A stretch of 64,000 nucleotides of DNA from the NCBI RefSeq assembly GCF_004365175.1, contig NZ_SOCE01000002.1, positions 620,001-684,000 of the forward strand, written 5' to 3'. Both the position numbers and the translations under genes were made by a program. Each line of letters starts with the position of its first letter. The stretch's first letter is position 1. This DNA is from Kribbella voronezhensis (GTDB lineage Bacteria > Actinomycetota > Actinomycetes > Propionibacteriales > Kribbellaceae). This document shows, one piece after another, positions 9,049 to 16,861 of this stretch. Under the pieces are notes generated by a model that saw nothing but the letters and a program-made list of their open reading frames with translations, searched no databases and was not told the origin of the DNA.

Positions 9049-11790
9049 TCAGCCGTCGGACTCCGGTGCCGGGAGGTACGACCCCGGTACGTCGGCCGGG
9101 GCGACGATCTTGTTCTCACCCGGGTACGGCGTCGACCAGTCGTGCGCCTGGTACCAGTCGAAGTGGTTCATCTGCGCGGGGTTGGCGAAGTCGGCCCGCG
9201 CGTTCGGTCCGGTCGTCCGCTGCTGGGACTTCCACGTTTCCCACTGGGCCGCGACCGCCTGCTGGTCCGCCGGTACGACGGCCTTCGGCGCCGGTGCCGC
9301 GTTCGGGTTCTGGGCCGCCGGAACGTCCGGGCCACAAGGCGGCGGTGTGCTCAGGCCCGCCGTCAGCGAGGTCCGGTTCGGCACCGCGGTGAACGGCGTG
9401 AAGTCCGGCTTGGTCGTGAAGGCCGTCGCCATCGGCGTCGCCGCGGTGTCCTTCTGGTTCATCGGCTTGATCCCGAGGATCTGCTCGATCGTCCGGATCA
9501 CCGTGATCTGGGTGTAGTAGCGGCTGTCGACGACGCCGTGCTGGGCCCAGGGGCTGATGATCTGGATCGGCGCCCGGTGGCCGTCGACGTGGTCCAGACC
9601 CGCCTGGGAGTCGTCCTCGAGGATGAAGATCGCCGAGTCCTTCCAGTACTTGCTGTGCGAGATCTGGTCGACGATCCGGGCGGTGGCCAGGTCGTTGTCC
9701 GCGACCTGGGCGGGTCCGCTCGGCGGGCCGCCGGTGTGGTCGTTGGACAGCCAGAACATGTTCAGGCTCGCCGGTCCGGTGCGCTCGAAGTCCCGCTTGA
9801 AGATCTCGGTCTTGTAGATGTCCGGGACGCTGGTGTCGAACAGCGGGAAGCCGGGCACCGAGACGGCGTTGAGAGACGGGATCGCCGAGCCGGTCTGGAT
9901 CGGATAAGCGGTGTCCTGCCCGGTCTTGGCCATGTTCAGCGTGTCGCAGTACAGGTTCTGCCAGGTCGCGCCGGCCGGCTTGACCTCGATCGACTGGAAC
10001 TCGCCGTAGTCCTTGACGGACTTGCCGGCCGCTTGGGCGCCGGTCCAGAGGAAGCCGCTCTTCTGGTGGCCGAGCGCGTCGTTCTCGGTGTCGTAGCTGC
10101 GCACGTACTCACCGGCCGACGACTCGCTGTACTCCGGGTTGTCGGCCTGCATGAGCCAGTTGTGCCCCTCGGCGGAGTTCGTGCCGATGTCGTAGGTGTT
10201 GTCGTACAGGCCGAACTGCTTGGCCATCGCGTGCTGGTTGGGCGTGACGTTCTCCCCGTACTGCGCGAGCGCGGGGTCACCGTTGCCCTCGGGGATGTCG
10301 CCGTACACCTGGTCGTAGGTCCGGTTCTCCTTGACGATCAGGAAGACGTGCTTGATCGTCGACGGGTCACCGAGCTTCACCGGCACCGGGACGGGCTGCT
10401 TGCCGGCCTTGTCGTCCACGTGCGCCGAGTCCTTCGTCCAGCCGTTCTGCTGGAAGACCTCGGCGGTGCCGGCCCGGATGGCGTGGTCGTCCGGCAGCGT
10501 GAACCGGGTCAGGCTCGACGTCGTGTCGTGAGTGCTGTGGCCTGCCGCGGTCGTCGTACGGCGGGCGTCGATACCGCGGGTGTTGGACACCACGATGTCC
10601 TTGCCGACGGTCGCGACCTCGGCCGGGAAGTAGTCCGTCGGCAGCAGGCCGATGTAGCTGACCGGCTCCAGCGGATTCCTGTACTTGTAGACGGCTATCG
10701 CGTTGGCCCGACCGAGGGACACCAGCAGGTGGCCGTCGTCGGTGAGCGTCACGCCGTCGGGCTCGTAGCCGACCGAGGCTTCCGGCCACGGCTGGGTGGC
10801 GATGGTCTGGACGACCCTGCCGCGCCGGGTGTCGATGACCGAGACGTTGTTGGTCGCGGTGTTGGTGACGAAGACGACGCCGTTCTTGGCGTACATCGCG
10901 GTCGGGTGCAGGCCGACGCCGATGCTGGTGGGCGCGGCGGCCGGCTTCGACAGGTCGATCACGCTGACCGTGCCGGTGGTGGTGGCCGCGGTGAACTGCG
11001 AGGCCGGTACCTGGGTTCCGTACGACTCGATGGTCGGCTCGCCCGGCCTGGCCGGACGGCCGCCCTCGTTGCTGACGTAGAGCTTGTCGCCGACCATGAC
11101 CAGGTCGCGTGGCGCGTTGCCGACGGCCCAGCTCTGCTTGACGGTCCCGGTCGCGGTGTCGATCGCGACCACCTTGTTCTGGCCGTTCACCGCGGAGTAC
11201 ACGGTGCTGCTGTCCGGTGAGAACACGGCCTCGCCGACGAGTGCTCGCTTGGTGCCGTCGGCGGGGATCGCCACGAACGTCGGGTCGGCCAGCGAGCCGT
11301 CCGGGTTCACCGTGAACCGGCGGTAGCCGTCGGCCTGGCCCAGCCAGACCTGCGAGCCGTCGGGGGAGTACGTCGGGCCTTCCTGGCCGACGTCGTTGCC
11401 AGGGATCTTCAGGTCGGCGGCAGCGTTGTTGCCGACGTACTGCTGGACCTTCCAGTTCTTCAGGTCGACGATCGCGAGCGCCATCCCGCCGTCGGCGACC
11501 GAGGCGGCGAGGTGGCTGCCGTCCGGGCTGACGGTGGACGACATGATCTTGCCCCGCTGGAGCACGAGGCGGTCGCCGAGCGGGTCGAGGTACTGGTCGC
11601 TGGAGATGACCTGGCCCTTGTCGGTGACCTGGCCGACCTGCTCGGTGCCGAACTGATGGGTCGAGGCGACGGCGGTGCCGGCCAGTGCCACGGCGACGGC
11701 GGTCGTCCCGGCCGTGACTAGCGGAATCCGGCGGCGAAAACGGCTGGTGAAGCCCTTCTCGTCACGCCTGCGACGGCGTGTTACCTGCAT
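9049..11790 (-). CDS. Secreted YncE-like beta-propeller / phosphoesterase fusion
   Basis: Exported two-domain protein of 913 residues. A very basic N-terminus (VTRRRRRDEKG...RFRRR) and a hydrophobic stretch ending near AVAS form a signal peptide. Residues ~50-450 are a seven-blade YncE/YVTN-type beta-propeller with recurrent segments such as PDGSHLAAS, VSVIDLSKP and VSVIDTRRG. From ~520 there is a phosphoesterase domain (acid phosphatase/phospholipase C superfamily) with the entry motif HVFLIVKENRTYDQVYGD and a metal-site region ILEDDSQAGLDHVDGHRAP. The ATG at 11790 follows the permease stop by five bases, so it is the last gene of an ABC transporter operon. The open frame extends ~420 codons further upstream, but that part is antisense noise to the permease. 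Substrate unknown. Confidence 0.87.
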   Translation of the reverse strand: MQVTRRRRRDEKGFTSRFRRRIPLVTAGTTAVAVALAGTAVASTHQFGTEQVGQVTDKGQVISSDQYLDPLGDRLVLQRGKIMSSTVSPDGSHLAASVADGGMALAIVDLKNWKVQQYVGNNAAADLKIPGNDVGQEGPTYSPDGSQVWLGQADGYRRFTVNPDGSLADPTFVAIPADGTKRALVGEAVFSPDSSTVYSAVNGQNKVVAIDTATGTVKQSWAVGNAPRDLVMVGDKLYVSNEGGRPARPGEPTIESYGTQVPASQFTAATTTGTVSVIDLSKPAAAPTSIGVGLHPTAMYAKNGVVFVTNTATNNVSVIDTRRGRVVQTIATQPWPEASVGYEPDGVTLTDDGHLLVSLGRANAIAVYKYRNPLEPVSYIGLLPTDYFPAEVATVGKDIVVSNTRGIDARRTTTAAGHSTHDTTSSLTRFTLPDDHAIRAGTAEVFQQNGWTKDSAHVDDKAGKQPVPVPVKLGDPSTIKHVFLIVKENRTYDQVYGDIPEGNGDPALAQYGENVTPNQHAMAKQFGLYDNTYDIGTNSAEGHNWLMQADNPEYSESSAGEYVRSYDTENDALGHQKSGFLWTGAQAAGKSVKDYGEFQSIEVKPAGATWQNLYCDTLNMAKTGQDTAYPIQTGSAIPSLNAVSVPGFPLFDTSVPDIYKTEIFKRDFERTGPASLNMFWLSNDHTGGPPSGPAQVADNDLATARIVDQISHSKYWKDSAIFILEDDSQAGLDHVDGHRAPIQIISPWAQHGVVDSRYYTQITVIRTIEQILGIKPMNQKDTAATPMATAFTTKPDFTPFTAVPNRTSLTAGLSTPPPCGPDVPAAQNPNAAPAPKAVVPADQQAVAAQWETWKSQQRTTGPNARADFANPAQMNHFDWYQAHDWSTPYPGENKIVAPADVPGSYLPAPESDG

Positions 11791-11795
11791 AGGGG

Positions 11796-13148
11796 CTATC
11801 CCTTCGGGGTGGACGGAAGCAGTTCGATGGAGCCGTCGAACTGCCAAAGCGGGTTCGGTTCGTCGCCCGACGGCGTCCGGACCAGGAAGAAGCCGTTGAC
11901 TTCCTTCGGTCCGTCCCCGTCGGCGACGTACCGACCGAGTGGGTTGATGTCGAGTTGGTAGATGGCCGAGCCGGCCGCTTCGACACCGGGGAGGTGCCAG
12001 CTCACGACGCAGCGCCAGTCGTTGCCCGGGCCGACCGCGGCGACCTGGTCGCCGCCCTTCGTGCAGGCGGCCGAGGTCTGCAGTTGGTCCTCGGTGACGG
12101 CCGGCCGGTTCAGCTGCCGGGTCTGCAGACGATAGAGATGGGCGAAGGACGTGGCGACCGACTGCTGCACCTTGTCCTGCTCGATGCCGGATCCGGTGGC
12201 CCCGGTTGTCCCGGCGACCACGGCGACGGTGATTCCGAACAGGGCGACCAGCGGCAGCAGGCCCGCCGTGATCGCGGCGCGGCCCGAGCCGTCGTGCGCC
12301 GGGTTGGTGAAATCCCTGCGCAGGAAGAGGAACAGGGCCAGCGCGGTCGCTACAACAGCCCACACGAGACTGACCGCGACACCGATCAGCAGGGGTTCGA
12401 GTTGGCCGGGGCTGGTGAACAGGCCGTTCCAGCTGATGAAGGCGTAACCGGGCAGCGCGAGGCGTACGGCGACCGGGACCGGCAGCAGCTGGACCAGTTG
12501 CATCGCCAGCGCAACCATTGCCGGTAGCAACAATCCCATCGGGGACCGGCCGAAGGCGACCGAGCCGAGCAGACCGATCGCGGCGAGCGCCAAGGTGGGG
12601 GCGAGCGCGCAGAGCCAGGCGAGCACGACCTTGCCGGCCGCGTCGCCCGCGGACAGCAGGTGACCGTCGAGCCCGATCAGTGGCCGGCTGCCGATCACGA
12701 CGACTCCGCTGATCGCGCTCGAGGCGACGAGGCCGATCACCAGCACCAGGATGACGGTCAGGCTGGCGAGCGCCTTGGACACGAAGATGCGCCGCGGCGA
12801 CCGGACCGCCACCAGCAGGTGCCGCCAGGTGCCGAGCCGGTCCTCGACCGCGAAGACGTCTCCTGCAACCAGCGAGGTCAGCAGTGGAAGTGCCCAAGAG
12901 CCCGCGAAGCCGAGGATCACCAGCGGTCCCGCCCAACCGGTGGCGTGCATCCAGCGCCCGAAGAGGGTGTCGACCGGCAGTGAGGACTGCCGGCTGATCA
13001 CGGCGACGAAGAGGGCCGGCGCGAGCCAGCAGGCGGCGATGAGCAGGCGCACCCGCCACTGCGAGAGGAGCTTGGTCAGTTCGAAGCGGTAGCCGCGCAC
13101 CACCGGGACGGGACGGACGGCCGCAGGGGTGGCGACGGTTGCGGTCAT
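11796..13148 (-). CDS. ABC-2-like membrane permease, exporter subunit
   Basis: Integral membrane protein, 450 residues, with an N-terminal amphipathic start (VPVVRGYRFELTKLLSQWR, typical of ABC-2 permeases) then about six helices up to residue ~335 and an extracytoplasmic C-terminal domain with two Cys residues (AACTKGG and WRCVVSW) that could form a disulphide. Its ATG overlaps the TGA of the upstream ATPase by one base (TGATG, 13146-13150). With the ATPase it forms an ABC exporter or lantibiotic/antibiotic-type efflux unit. The soluble C-terminal domain is unusual for the family and may work with the co-transcribed propeller protein (inference). Confidence 0.82.
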   Translation of the reverse strand: MTATVATPAAVRPVPVVRGYRFELTKLLSQWRVRLLIAACWLAPALFVAVISRQSSLPVDTLFGRWMHATGWAGPLVILGFAGSWALPLLTSLVAGDVFAVEDRLGTWRHLLVAVRSPRRIFVSKALASLTVILVLVIGLVASSAISGVVVIGSRPLIGLDGHLLSAGDAAGKVVLAWLCALAPTLALAAIGLLGSVAFGRSPMGLLLPAMVALAMQLVQLLPVPVAVRLALPGYAFISWNGLFTSPGQLEPLLIGVAVSLVWAVVATALALFLFLRRDFTNPAHDGSGRAAITAGLLPLVALFGITVAVVAGTTGATGSGIEQDKVQQSVATSFAHLYRLQTRQLNRPAVTEDQLQTSAACTKGGDQVAAVGPGNDWRCVVSWHLPGVEAAGSAIYQLDINPLGRYVADGDGPKEVNGFFLVRTPSGDEPNPLWQFDGSIELLPSTPKG

Positions 13149-14077
13149 CAGTTGGTCTCCGGCTGCTCGGTCAGGGCAAGGAAGGCGGCCTCGAGGGGCG
13201 AGATCACCGGCGCGAGTTCGCGGACCGCGACGCCCGCGAGCACGAGCCTCTTCACGAGTTCGTCCAGGGCCGGGACCGGTGCGGACACCACGAGCAGCTC
13301 GGCATCCCGCCGTACGCCGCTGTCGTCGACGATCCGGATCCCAGCGGTTTCGCCGGCCAGTCGCCGGGCCGTCGCTGCGTCGGAGGAGACCAGGCGGTAG
13401 TCGAGTTCGTGGGTCTCGGTGGCCAGCTTGGTCAGCGGGCCGGAGAAGGCGACCCGGCCGGTGGAGAGGATGGTGACGTCCGAACACAGCGCCTCGACGT
13501 CGTCCATCCGGTGACTGGACAGGACGACGGCGGTGCCTTCGGCGGCGAGCTTCGTGAGGACGCCGTGCACGTGCTTCTTCCCGGCCGGATCGAGTCCGTT
13601 CGACGGCTCGTCGAGCACGAGCAGGTCGGGCTTGGTGAGGAGGGCCGCGGCGAGGCCGAGGCGCTGCCGCATGCCGAGCGAGAAGCCGCGGACCCGGTCG
13701 TCGGCGAGGTCGGTGAGGCCGACCTGGTCGAGGATCTCGTCGATCCCGGCGGTGTGCTCCCGTCCGCGCAGGGCGGCCAGCGCGGCGAGGTTCTGCCTGG
13801 CGGTGAGGGAGGGGTAGAGGCCGGGTCCGTCGACGAATCCGGCCACCCCGTCGGGAGCGGCGAGGGCGCGGCCTACCGGCGTACCGAGGATTTCGAGGCG
13901 GCCGCTGTCGGCGACGGCCAGGCCGAGCAGGAGGCCCAGCAATGTCGTCTTGCCGGCGCCGTTCGGACCGACCAGGCCGTGGACCTGTCCGGCCGCGACG
14001 TCGAGATCGATGCCGTCGAGCGCCACCACCTCACCGAAAGACTTGGTGATCCCACGAGCCCGGACGGGCATGTCCAT
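13148..14077 (-). CDS. ABC exporter ATP-binding protein (CcmA/DrrA-like)
   Basis: ATPase partner of the permease, 309 residues. Walker A GPNGAGKTT, signature FSLGMRQRLG, Walker B LLVLDEPSNGLDPAG and the H-loop in VVLSSHRMDD are all intact. A C-terminal extension of ~80 residues is typical of the DrrA/CcmA group. ATG at 14077 has AAGAAGG upstream; ATG at 14071 is an alternative. First gene of a three-gene unit (ATPase, permease, propeller-phosphoesterase), divergent from the helicase gene across 276 bp that contain no other gene I can support. Confidence 0.92.
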   Translation of the reverse strand: MDMPVRARGITKSFGEVVALDGIDLDVAAGQVHGLVGPNGAGKTTLLGLLLGLAVADSGRLEILGTPVGRALAAPDGVAGFVDGPGLYPSLTARQNLAALAALRGREHTAGIDEILDQVGLTDLADDRVRGFSLGMRQRLGLAAALLTKPDLLVLDEPSNGLDPAGKKHVHGVLTKLAAEGTAVVLSSHRMDDVEALCSDVTILSTGRVAFSGPLTKLATETHELDYRLVSSDAATARRLAGETAGIRIVDDSGVRRDAELLVVSAPVPALDELVKRLVLAGVAVRELAPVISPLEAAFLALTEQPETN

Positions 14078-14353
14078 GAGTTCCTTCTTTCCCGACTTCT
14101 ACGGAACATAGTTACGCTTTCCACTCACGCCTGCTTCAAACGTCCAGTTGAACTTTCGGCGAACGCCGGACGACAGACAGTCACCGGATATATTCGATGG
14201 CGGGCCGGCGAGGCGGCTGGTAGCGTCCCCGGCCTGCCTTTTCGGTATCTGCGTGAAGGATCGAATCGAACCGGATGGTGTCCGGGGCGGGACCCTGTTG
14301 ATCGCCATCAGTCCGTCGTTCGTATCCGTGCCAACGCGAGTCGAGGCCCCTCC

Positions 14354-16396
14354 ATGGTCGAATCCGTCCCTGTTCACCTTCCCGAACTCGAGGCCGAGCG
14401 GGCCTTCCTGGCCCAGGCGCGCGCCGCCCTGGTGCGCATGCACTCCGACGTGCTGGTGCGCGAGATCCCCGTCATCGGTGGCGAGGACAACGACGAGCGC
14501 TTCACCAACGAGGCGAACGCGCGCGCCCACCAGCAACGTGTGCTGGCCCTGGTCGACCTGCCCGACGTGCCGCTGTTCTTCGGCCTGCTCGACTACGAGC
14601 CCGGCACTATCGAGGGGATCGACCGGATCCACATCGGCCGCCGCCACGTCCACGACGGCAACGGCGTCCCCCTGGTCATCGACTGGCGGGCGCGCGTCTC
14701 GGTCCCCTTCTACCGGGCGACCGCCGGCGACCGGCAACACGTCGTACTGCGGCGTCGCTACGGCTTCTCCGATGCGGCCGAGCTGACCGGGTTCGAGGAC
14801 GAGCCGCTGGTCGGAGCCGTCGTGTCCGATCAGGCCGACGCGTTCCTGCGGGCCGAGATCGAACGTCCCCGCACCGGGCCGATGCGCGACATCGTGGCGA
14901 CGATCCAGCCGGAGCAGGACGACCTGGTGCGGGCGGCCCTGCATCCCTCGGTCTGCGTTCAGGGCGCGCCTGGCACCGGGAAGACGGCCGTCGGCCTGCA
15001 CCGCGTCGCCTACCTGCTCTACACCGAGCGGGAGCGGCTGAGCCGTGGCGGCGTCGTCATCGTCGGCCCGAACAGTTCGTTCCTGTCCTACATCCGCAAG
15101 GTGCTTCCCGCGCTCGGTGAGGTCAACGTCCGGCAGATCACCATCGAGGAGCTGATCACTCACCCCACCGCGGCGTTCGACGAACCGGAGACCGCGCGGG
15201 TCAAGGGCGACGCCCGGATGGCCGCGGTCCTGGAGCGGGCGCTGTGGTCGTACGTCGGTACGCCGGTCGAGGGGATCCTTTACAGCAAGGGATCCAGGCG
15301 CTTCCGGGTCCACGACTACGAGCTCGCGGAGATCGTTTCGGCCTTGCGCGGCTCGACGCGGTACGCGCCGGGACGGAACGCCCTGGCGCAGCGGGTCGCG
15401 CACGCCGTACTGGTGCAGATGGAGCGGAGCGGTGATTCGCCGGACGATCGCGTGCAGAACGCAGTGGCGCGTTCGAAGCCGGTGAAGGATCTGCTCGCCG
15501 CGGTGTGGCCGCAGGTCACGCCTGAGCAGGTGTTGCACCGGTTGCTCTCCGATGCCGCGTTCCTTGCTGAGTCGGCCCAGGAGCTGACCGAAGAGGAACG
15601 TACTGCGCTGTTGTGGGCGAAGCCGGCTCGCTCGTGGAAGTCGGCCAAGTGGTCCGTCGCCGACACCGTGTTGCTCGACGAACTGGAGGATCTGATCGAG
15701 CGCCGTACCGGCTCGCTCGGGCACCTCGTCCTGGACGAGGCGCAGGACCTGTCCGCGATGCAACTGCGTGCACTCGGTCGCCGATGCCGCACCGGTTCGG
15801 CTACGGTGCTCGGTGATGTCGCCCAGGCGACGACTCCGTGGGCCGCGGGCTCGTGGGACCAGGTGCTCGGCCATCTCGGCAAGACGGACGGGATCGTCGC
15901 CGAGCTCGATCGTGGTTTCCGCGTACCTGAACAGATCATCAGTTTTGCGGCCCGGCTGCTGCCCGAGATCGCCCCCACGCTCGGCGTACCGACCGGCGTC
16001 CGCACGGTCGCCGACGCTCTCTCGATCAGCTCGACCGACGACCTGTCCTCGGCAGTCGTGACCGCCTGCAAGACCGCCCTCGCCGGCGAAGGTTCGGTCG
16101 CCCTCATCGCGGCCGACGCTCAGGTCGCCGACCTCCGGGACGCCCTCACCGCCGCCGGCCTCCAACCGGCCCTGCTCGGCGCGAGCGAGGACGCGATGGA
16201 CTCCTCCCGCCTGGTCTGCGTCCCCGCCACCCTCGCCAAAGGCCTCGAATTCGACGCGGTGGTGGTCGCCGAACCGGCCCGCATCGTCGCCGCCGAGCCC
16301 CGCGGCCTCCAGCGCCTCTACGTCGTCCTCACCCGCGCGGTCAGTGGACTCCAGATCGTCCACACGGAACCGTTGCCCAAGGCCCTCGATCGGTAA
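14354..16396 (+). CDS. HelD-like RNA polymerase-associated UvrD-type helicase
   Basis: Superfamily 1 ATPase, 680 residues, most like actinobacterial HelD, which recycles stalled RNA polymerase. The N-terminal coiled-coil ELEAERAFLAQARAALVRMH (~11-30) corresponds to the arm inserted into RNA polymerase. Walker A GAPGTGKT is at ~204-211, the DEAQDLS Walker B around 460, and GLEFDAVVV/LYVVLTRA motor motifs near the C-terminus. ATG at 14354 is the first start after which the coiled coil is complete; the open frame extends upstream without homology. HelR paralogues that protect against rifamycin are preceded by a GGGGCTTGC inverted element; none is visible here, so housekeeping HelD is the better guess. 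Confidence 0.85.
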   Translation: MVESVPVHLPELEAERAFLAQARAALVRMHSDVLVREIPVIGGEDNDERFTNEANARAHQQRVLALVDLPDVPLFFGLLDYEPGTIEGIDRIHIGRRHVHDGNGVPLVIDWRARVSVPFYRATAGDRQHVVLRRRYGFSDAAELTGFEDEPLVGAVVSDQADAFLRAEIERPRTGPMRDIVATIQPEQDDLVRAALHPSVCVQGAPGTGKTAVGLHRVAYLLYTERERLSRGGVVIVGPNSSFLSYIRKVLPALGEVNVRQITIEELITHPTAAFDEPETARVKGDARMAAVLERALWSYVGTPVEGILYSKGSRRFRVHDYELAEIVSALRGSTRYAPGRNALAQRVAHAVLVQMERSGDSPDDRVQNAVARSKPVKDLLAAVWPQVTPEQVLHRLLSDAAFLAESAQELTEEERTALLWAKPARSWKSAKWSVADTVLLDELEDLIERRTGSLGHLVLDEAQDLSAMQLRALGRRCRTGSATVLGDVAQATTPWAAGSWDQVLGHLGKTDGIVAELDRGFRVPEQIISFAARLLPEIAPTLGVPTGVRTVADALSISSTDDLSSAVVTACKTALAGEGSVALIAADAQVADLRDALTAAGLQPALLGASEDAMDSSRLVCVPATLAKGLEFDAVVVAEPARIVAAEPRGLQRLYVVLTRAVSGLQIVHTEPLPKALDR

Positions 16397-16460
16397 CCGT
16401 CATCGCAGCTCTGCCTGAAGCGTTTGCCTCGGCCCCGAAGCCGGTACTAGCGTCGGTATC

Positions 16461-16477
16461 CGTTGCACAAGGCAACG
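16461..16477. promoter_or_regulatory. Inverted repeat upstream of the small secreted protein
   Basis: Perfect CGTTGC-N5-GCAACG just after a TACTAG -10-like hexamer (~16445) and 27 bases before the gene. Could be an operator or a 5'-UTR hairpin. Confidence 0.4.
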
Positions 16478-16504
16478 ATTGGCTGATGCGAAAGGTGAAT
16501 GATC

Positions 16505-16798
16505 ATGGGACCGATGGCACGAATGGTCGCGATCGTCTCGGTAGCGGCGACGGCAGTCGTCGGCGCCGCGTCCGTGGCGCAGGCGGCTCCAGTCGAGTCG
16601 AGCACGGCTGCGGCGCCCGCGAGGGTTCAGTCGGTGCACGAGTTCTTCTGCGGACAGAACTACGACTACTGCGTCCAGCAGCACAACGTGTTCCGGCACT
16701 ACGGCTACGCGGTCAGCGACGTCTGGTACCGCCAGGGCCAGACCTGCGGCGGCGGTGGCGGTTGCGGCGACGGCTGGCTGTTCAACTGGGCGGAATGA
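16505..16798 (+). CDS. Small secreted cysteine-containing protein, unknown function
   Basis: A 97-residue protein with a clear Sec signal peptide (hydrophobic MVAIVSVAATAVVGAASVA, cleavage likely after AQA) and a mature region of ~65 residues holding four Cys (EFFC, YDYC, TC and GC), several Tyr/Trp and a Gly run, consistent with two disulphides. The ATG at 16505 is preferred because AAAGG is nine bases upstream; ATG at 16499 is only three bases away from it. I do not recognise the family. It is monocistronic, closed by a strong hairpin, with an operator-like inverted repeat upstream. Confidence 0.72.
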   Translation: MGPMARMVAIVSVAATAVVGAASVAQAAPVESSTAAAPARVQSVHEFFCGQNYDYCVQQHNVFRHYGYAVSDVWYRQGQTCGGGGGCGDGWLFNWAE

Positions 16799-16799
16799 C

Positions 16800-16848
16800 A
16801 GCCCGCAGGTGACATCTTCTCTCGGAGGAAAGATGTCACCCGCGGGCT
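16800..16848. terminator. Bidirectional hairpin terminator
   Basis: Arms 16800-16818 and 16830-16848 (19 bp, one mismatch; AGCCCGCAGGTGACATCTT) around an 11-base loop, between the convergent small secreted protein and S53 protease genes. Confidence 0.85.
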
Positions 16849-16861
16849 GCTCCGGGTGAGG

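Noticed and set aside
8995..11220. 741-codon plus-strand frame opposite the propeller-phosphoesterase
   Set aside because: No domain, low-complexity Arg/Val/Gly composition and no ribosome site; the minus-strand gene has clear motifs and a signal peptide.
9049..13059. A single 1336-residue protein from the long minus-strand frame
   Set aside because: The upstream ~420 codons are out of frame with, and overlap, the real permease gene; the propeller gene starts at 11790 after a signal-peptide start.
14078..14353. Rifamycin-associated element that would mark HelR
   Set aside because: No GGGGCTTGC...GCAAGCCCC inverted element in the spacer before the helicase gene.
14099..16363. 754-codon minus-strand frame opposite the HelD-like gene
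   Set aside because: Shadow of the helicase; the plus strand holds Walker A, Walker B and the coiled coil.
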